Below are positions 8,476 through 17,795 of a DNA stretch of 60,168 bases, piece after piece (the first letter of the stretch is position 1; every line of letters starts with the position of its first letter). A model generated the notes under the pieces. That model had not been told where the DNA came from, ran no database searches, and saw nothing but the letters and a program-made list of their open reading frames with translations. Made by a program: the position numbers and the translations under genes. The DNA is taken from NCBI RefSeq assembly GCF_000243095.1, contig NZ_AHJE01000052.1, positions 1,673 through 61,840 on the forward strand. The letters are read 5' to 3'. This stretch comes from Cupriavidus basilensis OR16. GTDB lineage: Bacteria > Pseudomonadota > Gammaproteobacteria > Burkholderiales > Burkholderiaceae.

Positions 8476-9945
8476 CTACTCCGCCTGTCCACGCTCGCGC
8501 AGCAGGTCAGACAGGCTGCGCGGCGCCGGCGTCAGCGGCGCGCGGTGCCGGGTCCACCCGAGCTGGCGTTTTGGCGTCAGCACCCGCAGCCGCGTGGCGG
8601 CCCAGCGGAACAGCCGGTAGGTCAGCGGATGCGCGAACGCGCCGCTCCAGAAGCGCCAGACCAGGTGCTCGCCGCGGCTGAACCTGGCGCCCTGGCCGCG
8701 CAGCGGATGCGCAACCTGTTCGTGGGGATCGCGGTTGGATTCGGTGCGCAGGCGGATCAGCAGTTGCGGAATCGGGATACGCACGGGGCACACTTCGCCG
8801 CAGGCGCCGCACAGGCTGGAGGCGGTGGCGAGGTCGGCCGTGGCATCGAGCCCGAGCAGGTGTGGCGAGATGATCTTGCCGATCGGCCCGGGGTAGGTGG
8901 TGCCGTAGGCATGGCCGCCGATGCGCGTGTACACCGGGCAATGGTTCATGCACGCGCCGCAGCGGATGCACTGCAGCGTGGCGCGCAGTTGCTCGTCGGC
9001 ATAGGCCTGGCTGCGGCCGTTATCCAGCAGCACCAGGTGCACCTCGCGCGGACCGTCGCGCTCGCCCGCGCGGCGCGGGCCGGAGATCAGATTGAAGTAG
9101 GTGGTGATGGCCTGCCCGGTGGCCGAGCGCGTCAGCAGGCTGGCCAGCGGTACGATGTGCTCGAGCCTGGCCACCACCTTTTCCATGCCCATGATGGCGA
9201 TGTGCACATCGGGCACGGTGGTGGACAGGCGGCCGTTGCCTTCGTTCTCTACCAGCCACAGCGTGCCGGTGTCCGCGGCGGCAAAGTTCACGCCTGACAA
9301 GCCGATGTCGGCATCGACGAACGCCTGGCGCAGCGCGCGCCGGCCAGTCTGGATCAGCTCGTCCACGTCCTCGGTATAGGGCGTGCCCGGGATGTGCTGC
9401 GCGAACAGCTCGGCAATATCGCCGCGCGTCTTGTGGATGGCCGGCATCACGATGTGCGACGGCTTCTCGCCGGCGAGCTGCACGATGTACTCGCCCATGT
9501 CGGACTCGATGCAGTCGACGCCGCGCTCGGCCAGGTAATGGTTCAGCTCGATTTCCTCACTGGCCATCGACTTGCCCTTGATCACGCGGCTTGCCTGGCG
9601 GGCCTGGGCGATGCCGTGCACGATGGCATTGGCCTGGTCCGCGGTCTCGGCCCAGTGCACCTGCACGCCGGCCGCGGTGAGCTTGTCCTCCAGCTGCACC
9701 AGCAGGTCCGGCAGTTGCGACAGCGCGTGCTGGCGGATCGCTTCGCCCAGGTCGCGCAACTGCTCCAGCTCATCGCCGTCGGGGAACTGCACGGCGCGCT
9801 TGGCTTGCAGGAAGTCCATGGCGCCGCGGAAGCTGCTGCGCAGCTTGGGGTCGTCCAGTGCCGCGCGCGAGCGCGCCTTGAAGTCCGCGGCGGGCACGAA
9901 GTGCAGGGGTTTGGCGTCGGCCTGGGCGGTCGTTGGCGTACTCAT
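8476..9945 (-). CDS. lutB: L-lactate oxidation iron-sulfur protein LutB
   Basis: A 489-residue cytoplasmic Fe-S protein. The N-terminal LUD domain (VIKGKSMASEEIELNHYLAE; SDMGEYIVQLAGEKPSHIV) is followed by two ferredoxin clusters, CIRCGACMNHCPVY and CGACGEVCPVRIP, and a C-terminal helical tail. With LutA and LutC it forms the NAD-independent L-lactate dehydrogenase that makes pyruvate. ATG 9945 overlaps the lutC stop codon by 4 bp, showing translational coupling; a longer upstream reading in this frame is out-of-frame lutC. It looks intact, unlike its two partner genes. Confidence 0.95.
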   Translation of the reverse strand: MSTPTTAQADAKPLHFVPAADFKARSRAALDDPKLRSSFRGAMDFLQAKRAVQFPDGDELEQLRDLGEAIRQHALSQLPDLLVQLEDKLTAAGVQVHWAETADQANAIVHGIAQARQASRVIKGKSMASEEIELNHYLAERGVDCIESDMGEYIVQLAGEKPSHIVMPAIHKTRGDIAELFAQHIPGTPYTEDVDELIQTGRRALRQAFVDADIGLSGVNFAAADTGTLWLVENEGNGRLSTTVPDVHIAIMGMEKVVARLEHIVPLASLLTRSATGQAITTYFNLISGPRRAGERDGPREVHLVLLDNGRSQAYADEQLRATLQCIRCGACMNHCPVYTRIGGHAYGTTYPGPIGKIISPHLLGLDATADLATASSLCGACGEVCPVRIPIPQLLIRLRTESNRDPHEQVAHPLRGQGARFSRGEHLVWRFWSGAFAHPLTYRLFRWAATRLRVLTPKRQLGWTRHRAPLTPAPRSLSDLLRERGQAE

Positions 9946-10654
9946 TGCGCGGCTCCCGCGCCGGCGCTGCCGGTCACGATGATGACCCACAGCTCGCGCG
10001 GGCCATGCGCGCCGTAGGCCAGCGTTTGCTGGATGTCCGAGGTCTTGGATGGGCCGGATACCAGCACCAGGTTGGTCGGCATGCCCGCGCTCCAGCGCTC
10101 GGCGCGCGCGGCGCAATGCAGGTCCGGATGCAGCGTCTGCGCGTACACCAGCGCGATATGCAGCGGCGGCACCAGCGAGACCGTGCGCGGCGTTTGCGCG
10201 TCGGCGCGTCGGGCGCCAGCACTAGCGTGCCGGTGGCGGCAATGCCGGAGCGCGCCACGGTGAAGCCCGCGTCCACGGTGTCGAAGAGCTCCGCCTTCCA
10301 CGCTTCGATGGGGCGCTCGTAAGACAGCGGCGCCACGCTGGCGGGCAAGGCGCGCATCAGCGCGGCGCCTTGCGCAGCGGTGGGGTCCAGCAGCAGGCGG
10401 CGCACGCCGGCGGCAGCGAGCCTGCCCGCAAGTTGCGCGGGCCAGGCCTCGGCGCTGGCGCACCAGGCCAGCGCGTGCGAGGCGCCCAACGCAGCCTGCA
10501 TGGCCTGCGCCAGTTCGCCGGGGGAGGCCGCCTCGCGGCGGGCGTCGTAGTGCGCGTCGATACGCGCATCCAGCTGGCTGGCATCGGTGGCGGTAGCGGG
10601 TGCGGCCGCCCGCAGCCGGCCCAGCATGCGCTCGCGGGCGTTCAGTGCGCTCAT
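9942..10654 (-). pseudogene. lutC: Lactate oxidation protein LutC with a frameshift
   Basis: LUD-domain partner of LutA/LutB. The reading starts MSALNARERMLGRLRAA at 10654 and runs in one frame to GTLVLAPDA, then must change frame near 10200-10215 to continue SLVPPLHIALVYAQTLHPDL and end LWVIIVTGSAGAGAAQ. Both halves are well-preserved LutC, and one added base restores a single frame of about 237 codons, the normal length. The lesion sits in a GC-rich stretch (GCGCCCGACGCGCCGACGCG). The start overlaps the lutA stop by 4 bp. A sequencing error is likely; otherwise L-lactate oxidation by this complex is lost. Confidence 0.88.
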
Positions 10655-11367
10655 GCTCGCTCCTTGGCGGCACCGCCGGTACGCCGCCACAGGAAGGTGG
10701 CGAGGTGCTCGACCGGCAGCGGCGCGCCCTGGTGGCTGGCCGCGTGCCCGATATTGAGCAGGCAGCCGCAGTCGGCGCTGACCAGCCGGTCGCAGCCGGT
10801 GGCGCAGGCCGAGGCGATCTTGTCCTGCACCATGGCACCGGAGATGTCGGGATGCTTGAGCGAGAAGGTGCCGCCAAAGCCGCAGCATTCGGATTCGCGC
10901 TGATGCTCGGCACGGGTGACGCCGGGCAGCGCATCGACCAGGGCCACGCCATGGTTGCGCGTACCCATTTCTCGACGCGCCGCGCAGGAGGTGTGCAGCA
11001 CGACGGTCTCGGGTGGCTGGCCGGCCGCGCCGCTGACATCGAAGCGGACTTTCAGCACATGCAGCAGGAATTCGCTCAGCTCGTACACGCGCTCGGCCAG
11101 CAGGGCGGCCTTGGGGCCCGCTACCGGATCCTGCGCAAACAGCTGCGGCCAGTGGTGCCGCATCATCCCGGCGCACGAGCCCGAGGGCACGATCACCGGC
11201 CACGGCTCGGCGAAGAGGTCGAGCTGGGCCAGCGCCACCGTGCGGGCCTGTTCGGGGTTGCCGCTGCTGTAGGCAGGCTGTCCGCAGCAGCTCTGTCCAC
11301 GCGGGAAGTGCACGGTCAGGCCCTCTCGCTCCAGCAGCCGCACGGCGTCCAGGCCGGCTTGCGGCAC
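10651..11367 (-). pseudogene. lutA: Lactate oxidation protein LutA, N-terminus missing
   Basis: Cysteine-rich (CCG-domain) subunit of the LutABC complex. Homology begins at GLDAVRLLEREGLTVHFPRG and continues through GQSCCGQPAY and ECCGFGGTFSLKHPD to the normal C-terminus. LutA normally has some 18 residues before this point, including an initial VALFxxCxxD strand; these are absent. Upstream of about 11370 the sequence turns into the start of the divergent GntR gene, so the lutA start, its ribosome site and the shared promoter have been lost. The only close in-frame start is a GTG at 11367. Deletion or assembly collapse of the divergent promoter is the simplest reading. Confidence 0.85.
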
Positions 11368-11415
11368 GGACCAGTTGGACCGATTGGGCGCGCGCCATGA
11401 TTCCGGAGCAAGAGG

Positions 11416-12012
11416 ATGGCGGCGGGCAGGCAGGCGCGCGGGCGCGTGGAAGAGGTCATGCGGAAACTGGAAACGGCGATGCTGGACGGCACCTGGCCGG
11501 CTGGCGCCCGCCTGCCCGCGGAGCGGCTCCTGGCCGGGCAATATGGCGTGGCGCGCAACACCGTGCGCGAGGCCACCCAGCGGCTGGCGGCGCGGGGCTT
11601 GCTGCAAAGCCGGCAGGGCGCCGGCGTGTTCGTCACCGAGCAGTTGCGCACCGGCTTTGCCTCGCCATGGCGCCAGTTGGTGGCGGACCATCCGGTGCTG
11701 CGCGACGATATCCTGGAGTTTCGCCGGGTGCTGGAGGGCGCTACCGCTTACTTTGCCGCGATGCGCGCGGATGCCGCCTTCCTGCACCTGCATACCAGCG
11801 TCATTGGCATGCTGCGCGAGCACATCACCATCAACGGCACGGGCCTGCGGGTGCAGGACGAGGACGCCTCCGCGCTATTGCTGCTGCAGCACCGCACGCT
11901 GTGCGAGGCCATCTGTGCGCGCCGGCCGGAGGAGGCGCGCACCGCCATGCAGACGCATATCGACTTTGTGCGCAGCCGGGTGGAGCAGCCAGGCGAGGGG
12001 GCCAGCGCCTGA
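11416..12012 (+). pseudogene. GntR/FCD lactate-type regulator (LldR-like) with internal deletion
   Basis: The N-terminal winged helix is complete: RLPAERLLAGQYGVARNTVREATQ and GLLQSRQGAGVFVTEQL. The C-terminal FCD ligand domain is short: EFRRVLEGATAYFAAMRAD runs straight into AAFLHLHTSVIGMLREHITI. LldR relatives have about 40 residues here, including the D-x-x-F-H metal-binding motif of the FCD fold, and total about 250 residues against 198 here. The frame is kept. It is divergent from lutA, where LldR/LutR-type repressors of lactate genes are normally found. DNA binding may persist, but ligand response should be impaired if the deletion is real. Confidence 0.82.
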
Positions 12013-12061
12013 AGGCGGGCGCCGGATCGGCGGGAATTGGTCCTACCGGTGACGCCAAGCG

Positions 12062-13099
12062 TCAGATCAGGCCCTTGTCCGACAGCTCGCGCTTGAGATA
12101 AGCGTAGTAGATCGGCCCGGCAATCACGCCGGCGACGCCATACAGCGACTCCATCAGCAGCATCACCGTGAGCAGTTCCCAGGCCGCGGCATTGATGCGC
12201 GCGCCGATGATGCGCGCGTTCAGGAAGTACTCGAACTTGTGGATCACCACCAGGTAGAACAGCGAGGCGATCGCCATGGGCAGTGAGATCGATAGCGAGA
12301 CCACCACGATGCCCGTGTTCGACACCAGGTTGCCCAGTACCGGCAGCAGCCCGACCAGGAAGGTGAGGGCGACCAGTGTCTTGGCCAGCGGCAGGTGCAC
12401 GCCAAACAGCGGCAGCACCACCAGCAGGTAGATCGCGGTGAGCACGGTGTTGATCAGCGAGATCTGCACCTGGGCGAAGATGAACTGCGAGAACGCCAGT
12501 TGCAGGTTGCGGGCGCGTTCCACCAGCGCCGAGGCCAGCGGCCGGCGGTTGGGCTTGGAGATGGCGCGGTACAGCGCGACCATCGCGCCGATCACCAGGC
12601 CGATCAGGATATGCGCGAGGCTGCGCAGCACTTCGGTGCCGAACTTCTGCGCCATCTGTGCGTGCTCGCGCAGCCAGGCAATGAGGGCGTTGGCCAGCTC
12701 ATCCACGCCGCGCGGCAGCGCGTCGCTGACCCAGACCGGTAACTGGGCGCGGGACTTGTCGATGATGTCGGCGGTGCGGATCAGCAGGGTGTCCAGCGTG
12801 TTGCCGTCGCCGCTGACGAAGCGCACCACTGCCCAGCCCCCGAGTGTGAGTCCCAGCAAGGTGACGGCGGAGAGAATCGCCACCGCCAGGGCGTCGTGGC
12901 GCTGGTGCAGGCGCGCCAGCTTGGGCGCCAGCACGTCCACCAGCGAGTACAGCAGCAGGCCCGCCATGAGCGCCGCCACCAGATTGGCCTGCATCACCAT
13001 CCAGAGCGCCAGGGCGGTCAGGATATAGGCGGCAGTCGTGACATTGAACCACTTTGCATCCGGCAAGCGGGGTATGCGTGGCGGATCGGGTTGATTCAT
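12062..13099 (-). CDS. AI-2E family (PerM/YdiK type) membrane transporter
   Basis: A 345-residue inner-membrane protein with seven to eight hydrophobic segments. It has the family layout: two N-terminal helices (AAYILTALALWMVMQANLVA), a long soluble loop (about 100-170), then LAHILIGLVIGAMVALYRA and the conserved end FLVGLLPVLGNLVSNTGIVVVS and MESLYGVAGVIAGPIYYAYLK. Members export small molecules or peptides, or act as Na+/H+ antiporters; the substrate here is unknown. ATG 13099 follows GGAGA at the right distance. It is divergent from eutB and convergent with the LldR-like gene. Confidence 0.9.
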   Translation of the reverse strand: MNQPDPPRIPRLPDAKWFNVTTAAYILTALALWMVMQANLVAALMAGLLLYSLVDVLAPKLARLHQRHDALAVAILSAVTLLGLTLGGWAVVRFVSGDGNTLDTLLIRTADIIDKSRAQLPVWVSDALPRGVDELANALIAWLREHAQMAQKFGTEVLRSLAHILIGLVIGAMVALYRAISKPNRRPLASALVERARNLQLAFSQFIFAQVQISLINTVLTAIYLLVVLPLFGVHLPLAKTLVALTFLVGLLPVLGNLVSNTGIVVVSLSISLPMAIASLFYLVVIHKFEYFLNARIIGARINAAAWELLTVMLLMESLYGVAGVIAGPIYYAYLKRELSDKGLI

Positions 13100-13280
13100 C
13101 AAGTCTCCTGCATTGAGGGGCCGCGCCGTCTGGTGGACGGCCGGGCGTCTGTGCATTGTACGGCGCTCGATTGTCCGATGGGCGGAAGGCGAAGGCAAGC
13201 GCCCAAGGGGCGACAATGCGCGCCCGCGGTTGCTATGATCGGGCTGTTCGCGGGCCCGCCATCTGACCGAGACAGATCCC

Positions 13281-14663
13281 ATGACCTTTGCCCACACCGT
13301 AGCCTCGCGGCGGCACCTCTTCGCCGATCTCAAGACCCTGCTGGCCAAGGCCAGCCCGGCGCGCTCGGGCGACTACCTGGCCGGGCTGGCGGCTGCCAGC
13401 GAGGAGGAGCGGATGGCCGCGCGCATGGCGCTGGCCGAGGTGCCGCTGGCGCACTTCCTGGCCGAGGCGCTGGTGCCCTACGAGGCCGACGAAGTCACGC
13501 GCCTGATCATCGACCGCCATGACGCCCCGGCTTTTCGCGAGATCGCGTCCTTCACCGTGGGCGACCTGCGCAACTGGCTGCTGCTGCACGAGACCGACAC
13601 GGCGACGCTGGCGCGCGTGGCGCCGGGCATCACGCCCGAGATGGCGGCCGCGGTGAGCAAACTGATGCGCAACCAGGACCTGATCGCGGTGGCGCGCAAG
13701 TGCCGCGTGGTCACGTGCTTTCGCAACACCATCGGCCTGTCCGGCCGGCTCTCGGTACGGCTGCAGCCCAACCATCCCACCGACGATGCCCGCGGCATCG
13801 CCGCCTCCATGATCGACGGCCTGCTCTACGGCTGCGGCGATGCCACCATCGGCATCAACCCCGCCACCGACAACCTCGGCGCCATCGTCACGCTGCTGCG
13901 CCTGGTCGACGACCTGCGCTGCCGCTTCGATGTGCCCACCCAGTCCTGCGTGCTGACCCACGTCACCAACACGTTGCGCGCCATCGAGCAGGGCGCGCCG
14001 GTGGACCTGGTGTTCCAGTCGGTGGCCGGCAGCGAGCGTGCCAACGCCGGCTTTGGCATCAGCCTGGCGCTGCTGCGCGACGCGCATGACGCCGCGCAAG
14101 GCCTGGCGCGCGGCACGTGGGCAACAACGTGATGTAATTTCGAGACCGGGCAGGGCAGCGCGCTGTCGGCCAACGCGCACCACGGCGTGGACCAGCAGAC
14201 CATGGAGGCGCGCGCCTATGCGGTGGCGCGCGAGTTCTCGCCGCTGCTGGTCAATACCGTGGTGGGCTTTATCGGCCCCGAGTACCTGTACGATGGCAAG
14301 CAGATCATCCGCGCCGGGCTGGAAGACCATTTCTGCGGCAAGCTGCTCGGCGTGCCGATGGGCTGCGATGTCTGCTACACCAACCACGCCGAGGCTGACC
14401 AGGACGATATGGACACGCTGCTGACGCTGTTCGGCGTGGCCGGCATCAACTTCATCATGGGCGTGCCCGGCGCCGACGACATCATGCTGAACTACCAGAG
14501 CACCTCGTTCCACGATGCGCTCTACCTGCGCGACACGCTGGGCCTGCGCCCCGCGCCCGAGTTCGAGGACTGGCTGCAGCGCATGGGCATCCTCGGCGCG
14601 GATGGCCGCCCGCTGGAGCTGGCCGAGCGCCAGCCGCTGCTGCAACTCGCGCACGGGCTCTAA
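13281..14663 (+). pseudogene. eutB: Ethanolamine ammonia-lyase large subunit with two compensating indels
   Basis: Adenosylcobalamin-dependent enzyme that splits ethanolamine to acetaldehyde and ammonia. The barrel is well conserved (FRNTIGLSGRLSVRLQPNHP; GCGDATIGINPATDN; EYLYDGKQIIRAGLEDHFCGK; GVPMGCDVCYTNHAEADQDD). Around 14115-14140 the reading breaks: after RGT one base is missing, giving a stop, and about 18 bp later one base is extra, so the remainder is in the original frame. The intended segment is GTVGNNVMYFETGQG. Total length after correction is 460 codons, normal for EutB. Two opposite indels this close together are typical of sequencing error. eutC follows 47 bp downstream. Confidence 0.92.
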
Positions 14664-14710
14664 CGTGCCATGGCCAGCCAACGTTTTCCCACACGCATGA
14701 GGCCTGCGTC

Positions 14711-15499
14711 ATGAGCCAGAAGCTGATCCACGACAACCCCTGGCAGCGCCTGCGGCAGTTCACCGTGGCGCGCATTGCACTGGGCCGCTGCGGCAACAGC
14801 CAGACGACCCAATCCGTGCTCGCGTTCGGCCTGGCGCATGCCCAGGCGCGCGACGCGGTGCATGCGCCGCTGGCGCGCGCAGCCATTGAACAGGCATTGC
14901 GCGATGCCGGCTTCGACACCGTGGCCGCGCACAGCGCCGCACAGGATCGGCAGCACTACCTGCGCCGCCCGGACCTTGGCCGCCAGCTCGACGACGCCAG
15001 CCGGGCGCGGCTGGCGCAGGCGCGCCCGGCCGAGCCGCCCGACGTCGTCTTCGTGGTGGCCGACGGCCTGTCCGCCCTGGCGGCGCAGCGCCACGGCGTG
15101 CCATTGCTGCTGGCCGCGCGCGAGCGCCTGCCAGGCTGGCGCATCGGTCCCGTGGTGGTGGCCGAGCAGGCCCGCGTGGCACTGGGTGACGAAGCCGCGC
15201 TGCTTCTCGGCGCGCGCCAGGTGGTGATGCTGATCGGCGAGCGCCCCGGGCTGAGCTCGCCCGACAGCCTCGGCATCTACCTGACGCACGACCCTCGCCC
15301 AGGCCGCACCGACGCCGAGCGCAACTGCGTCTCCAACGTGCGTCCCGAAGGGCTGTCTTATGCGCAGGCCGCGGCCAAGCTGGCCTTCCTGCTGCGCGGC
15401 GCGCTGGCGCTCGGGCACAGTGGCGTGGATTTAAAGGACGATAGCGAGCATGGGGTGTTGCCGGAGCCATCGGCGCAGGCAGGACAGCCGGGGAACTGA
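14711..15499 (+). CDS. eutC: Ethanolamine ammonia-lyase small subunit
   Basis: A 262-residue partner of EutB, needed for cobalamin binding. It begins with a basic helix and LRQFTVARIALGRCGNSQTT, then LAFGLAHAQARDAVHAPL, and ends with the family signature DPRPGRTDAERNCVSNVRPE and LSYAQAAAKLAFLL. Length and motifs are normal. No microcompartment shell genes, reactivase (EutA) or ethanolamine permease accompany the pair, which matches the short, non-compartment eut operons of Burkholderiales, where ethanolamine serves as a nitrogen or carbon source. Confidence 0.93.
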   Translation: MSQKLIHDNPWQRLRQFTVARIALGRCGNSQTTQSVLAFGLAHAQARDAVHAPLARAAIEQALRDAGFDTVAAHSAAQDRQHYLRRPDLGRQLDDASRARLAQARPAEPPDVVFVVADGLSALAAQRHGVPLLLAARERLPGWRIGPVVVAEQARVALGDEAALLLGARQVVMLIGERPGLSSPDSLGIYLTHDPRPGRTDAERNCVSNVRPEGLSYAQAAAKLAFLLRGALALGHSGVDLKDDSEHGVLPEPSAQAGQPGN

Positions 15500-15521
15500 C
15501 TGGCTATCGCGGATGTCTTAC

Positions 15522-15547
15522 TCGTTTATCGGTAAACGATATATAAT
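15522..15547 (+). promoter_or_regulatory. higBA promoter with palindromic operator, probably leaderless
   Basis: TCGTTTA-TCGG-TAAACGA (15522-15539) is a perfect 7-bp inverted repeat. A good -10, TATAAT, follows at 15542-15547, and the higB ATG is at 15554, only six bases further on. The transcript would therefore start at or next to the ATG with no ribosome site. The palindrome lies between the -35 and -10 positions, the expected place for HigA autorepression. Confidence 0.7.
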
Positions 15548-15553
15548 TCCACC

Positions 15554-15832
15554 ATGATCCAGTCGTTCAAATGCGAAGACACTGCAGCATTGTTCTCAGG
15601 CCGGCGCGTTGCGCGATTCGCCAACATCAGGGCAGCGGCAGAACGCAAGCTGGAGATGCTTGCCGTTGCTGCCTCGCTCGACTTCCTGCGGTCCCCGCCT
15701 GGCAACCGGCTTGAAGTGCTGGGAGGCGACCGCAAAGGGCAGCACAGCATTCGCATCAACGATCGGTGGCGAGTGTGCTTCGTTTGGACGGCGGACGGCC
15801 CGCAGGCCGTCGAGATCGTGGACTATCACTGA
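15554..15832 (+). CDS. higB: HigB-type mRNA interferase toxin
   Basis: A 92-residue RelE/ParE-superfamily toxin. MIQSFKCEDTAALFSGRRV, the helix RKLEMLAVAASLDFLRSPPGNRLEVL and the end HSIRINDRWRVCFVWTADGP followed by VEIVDYH match HigB of the toxin-first higBA type (the RWR and DYH positions are the catalytic basic patch and C-terminal histidine region). It cuts mRNA on translating ribosomes. The toxin precedes the antitoxin by 12 bp, as in host-inhibition-of-growth loci. Length is typical. Confidence 0.92.
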   Translation: MIQSFKCEDTAALFSGRRVARFANIRAAAERKLEMLAVAASLDFLRSPPGNRLEVLGGDRKGQHSIRINDRWRVCFVWTADGPQAVEIVDYH

Positions 15833-15844
15833 AAGGAGATCACC

Positions 15845-16159
15845 ATGGCCCGCTTCCAGAATGGTATGCGACCGGTCCATCCCGGCGAAATCCTCCGCGA
15901 GGAGTTTCTCAACCCGCTTGGCATGAGCGCCAATGCGCTCGCCGTGGCGCTGCATGTCACCGCGGCTCGCATCAACGACATCGTGCGCGAGCGCCGGGGC
16001 GTTACGCCGGACACCGCCATGCGGCTGGCTCGCTACTTTGGCGGCGACGCCGAGTCCTGGCTCAACCTGCAGCAGCTTTATGACCTGAAAGTGGCCCAGC
16101 GCGAACACGGCAAGGACATTGCTGCCCAGATCGCGCCACGCGACCGGGAAGCTGCTTGA
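15845..16159 (+). CDS. higA: HigA-type antitoxin
   Basis: A 104-residue XRE-family helix-turn-helix protein. RPVHPGEILREEFLNPLGMS is the conserved HigA start, and ALAVALHVTAARINDIVRER is the HTH; the C-terminal part RLARYFGGDAESWLNLQQLYDL is the usual dimerisation and toxin-contact region. A strong ribosome site (AAAGGAGATCACC) precedes the ATG, unlike the toxin gene, so more antitoxin than toxin would be made from one mRNA. It should bind the palindrome at 15522-15539. A terminator closes the operon. Confidence 0.93.
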   Translation: MARFQNGMRPVHPGEILREEFLNPLGMSANALAVALHVTAARINDIVRERRGVTPDTAMRLARYFGGDAESWLNLQQLYDLKVAQREHGKDIAAQIAPRDREAA

Positions 16160-16167
16160 TGACATCC

Positions 16168-16191
16168 GCCCGCCTTTCAGGCGGGCTTTTT
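16168..16191 (+). terminator. Intrinsic terminator of higBA
   Basis: GCCCGCC, loop TTTCA, GGCGGGC and then TTTTT. It starts nine bases after the higA stop and lies ahead of the convergent dehydrogenase gene. Confidence 0.9.
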
Positions 16192-16198
16192 ACCGTGC

Positions 16199-17642
16199 TC
16201 ACGCAAGATCAAACACCCGCCCCGGGCTCAGGATGTTGTGCGGATCCAGCGAGCGCTTGAGCAGGCGCATCAGCGCCAGCTCCTCCGGCGTGCGGGAGCA
16301 GTGCAGGTAGGGCTTCTTGTGAAAGCCGATGCCGTGCTCGGCGGAGACGCTGCCTCTGAATTCCTGCACCACGCCGTACATCACGTCGGAGATCTCGTGC
16401 TCGGGGAAGTCCTGGTCGGTGGCGCCGGGGAGGTACACGCTGACGTGCAGGTTGCTGTCGCCCACGTGGCCGAAGTTGACCGGCTCGGCATGCGGCCACA
16501 CCGCCAGGAGGCGGGCGCGCAGCGTTTCGGCGAATTCGCCGATGCGGCCGATCGGCAGGCTGACGTCATAGGCCGCATTGGGCGACCACATCACCGGGAA
16601 TTCGGCCACCGCGTCGCGCAGTTGCCAGAAGCTCTGCGCTTCCTTGTGGCTGGATGCGACCGCCGCATCCTGGATCAGGCCGGCTTCCATCGCGGATTCC
16701 AGCATGCCTTCGAAGACCGGCGTGTCCTGCGCGCCGTCGTTGCCCTGCAGGTCGAGCAGCACGTAGAAAGGATGGCCGGCGCGCAGCGGCGCGCGCACGC
16801 CTGGCACGCGCGTCGTCACCAGCCCGTAGAAATCCGCCCACATGACCTCGAAGGCCGATAGGCGGCCGGAGAGCTTGCGCTGCGCATGGCGCAGCAGGCG
16901 CACCACGTCATCGTAGGTGTCGAGCGCGCACAGCGCCGTCTGCGTGGCGCAGGGCAGCGGTGCCAGCCGCAGCACGGCGCGGGTGATCACGCCCAGCGTG
17001 CCTTCGCTGCCGATAAAGAGCTGGCGCACGTCGTAGCCGGCATTGTTCTTTTGCATCTTGTTGAGCGACGACACCACCGTGCCATCGGCCAGCACCGCTT
17101 CCAGCCCCAGCACCTGGTCGCGCATCATGCCGTAGCGGATCACGCGGTTGCCGCCCGCGTTGGTGGCGATATTGCCGCCGATCTGGCAGCTGCCGCGCGC
17201 CCCAGGTCCACCCCCCACGGTCCACCGCCAGCAGCCAGCCGGCCGCGCGCGCGGCTTCCTGCGCCGCCTGCAGCGTGGTGCCGGCCATCACGGTCATGGT
17301 GCCGGCCTGCGCGTCGATCTCTTCCACGCCGTGCATGCGCTCCAGCGAAAGCACCACCTCGCCGCCCTCGGGCGTGGCGGCGCCGGCCAGGCCGGTCAGC
17401 CCGCCTTGCGGCACCACGGGCTGATGCAGCCGATGGCATAGCGCCAGCACGGCGGCCACTTCTACCGTATTGCGCGGACGCACTACCGCCAGCGGCGGCA
17501 CCGCGCCGAGCGGCGCATACCAGTCCTTGCGAAAGCGGGTCTCGATGGCGTCGCCCGTTTGCAGGCCGGCCGCGTCTGGCAGCGCGGCAAGTTCCGTAAG
17601 CAGGGCGGAGGACGGGTCGGGGTGGGGAGCGGGGCTTGCCAT
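16199..17642 (-). pseudogene. FAD-linked D-2-hydroxyacid dehydrogenase (GlcD/D-lactate type) with a frame break
   Basis: A VAO-family flavoenzyme of about 476 codons that oxidises D-lactate, glycolate or D-2-hydroxyglutarate. The N-terminal part has LAVVRPRNTVEVAAVLALCH and QGGLTGLAGAATPEGGEVVL (FAD loop). The C-terminal part has GSCQIGGNIATNAGGNRVIR, FIGSEGTLGVITRAVLRLAP, NFGHVGDSNLHVSVY and AEHGIGFHKKPYL. The frames change at about 17190-17220, where GTGGACC occurs twice (an apparent 14-bp insertion) and the next G-run is one base short; net +13 bases. Removing this gives one continuous frame of normal length. It is close to the lactate genes, so D-lactate is a plausible substrate, but it lacks the Fe-S domain. 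Confidence 0.88.
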
Positions 17643-17795
17643 ATGCGGTGCGTGTGAAGGAGATGTGGAGGAGATGAGAACGAGACGGGGGCTTATGCTA
17701 CGGAAGGATGGGCGCGGGGATAAGGGCCAATCGGGCCGGCGGCGATAGCGCCATCGCCACGCCCGGGCCGCAATCCAGCCGTAACCCGGCCGGGC

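Noticed and set aside
9974..11398. One 474-residue protein covering lutC and lutA
   Set aside because: Only the lutC part (from 10654) is homologous; the N-terminal part is out-of-frame lutA.
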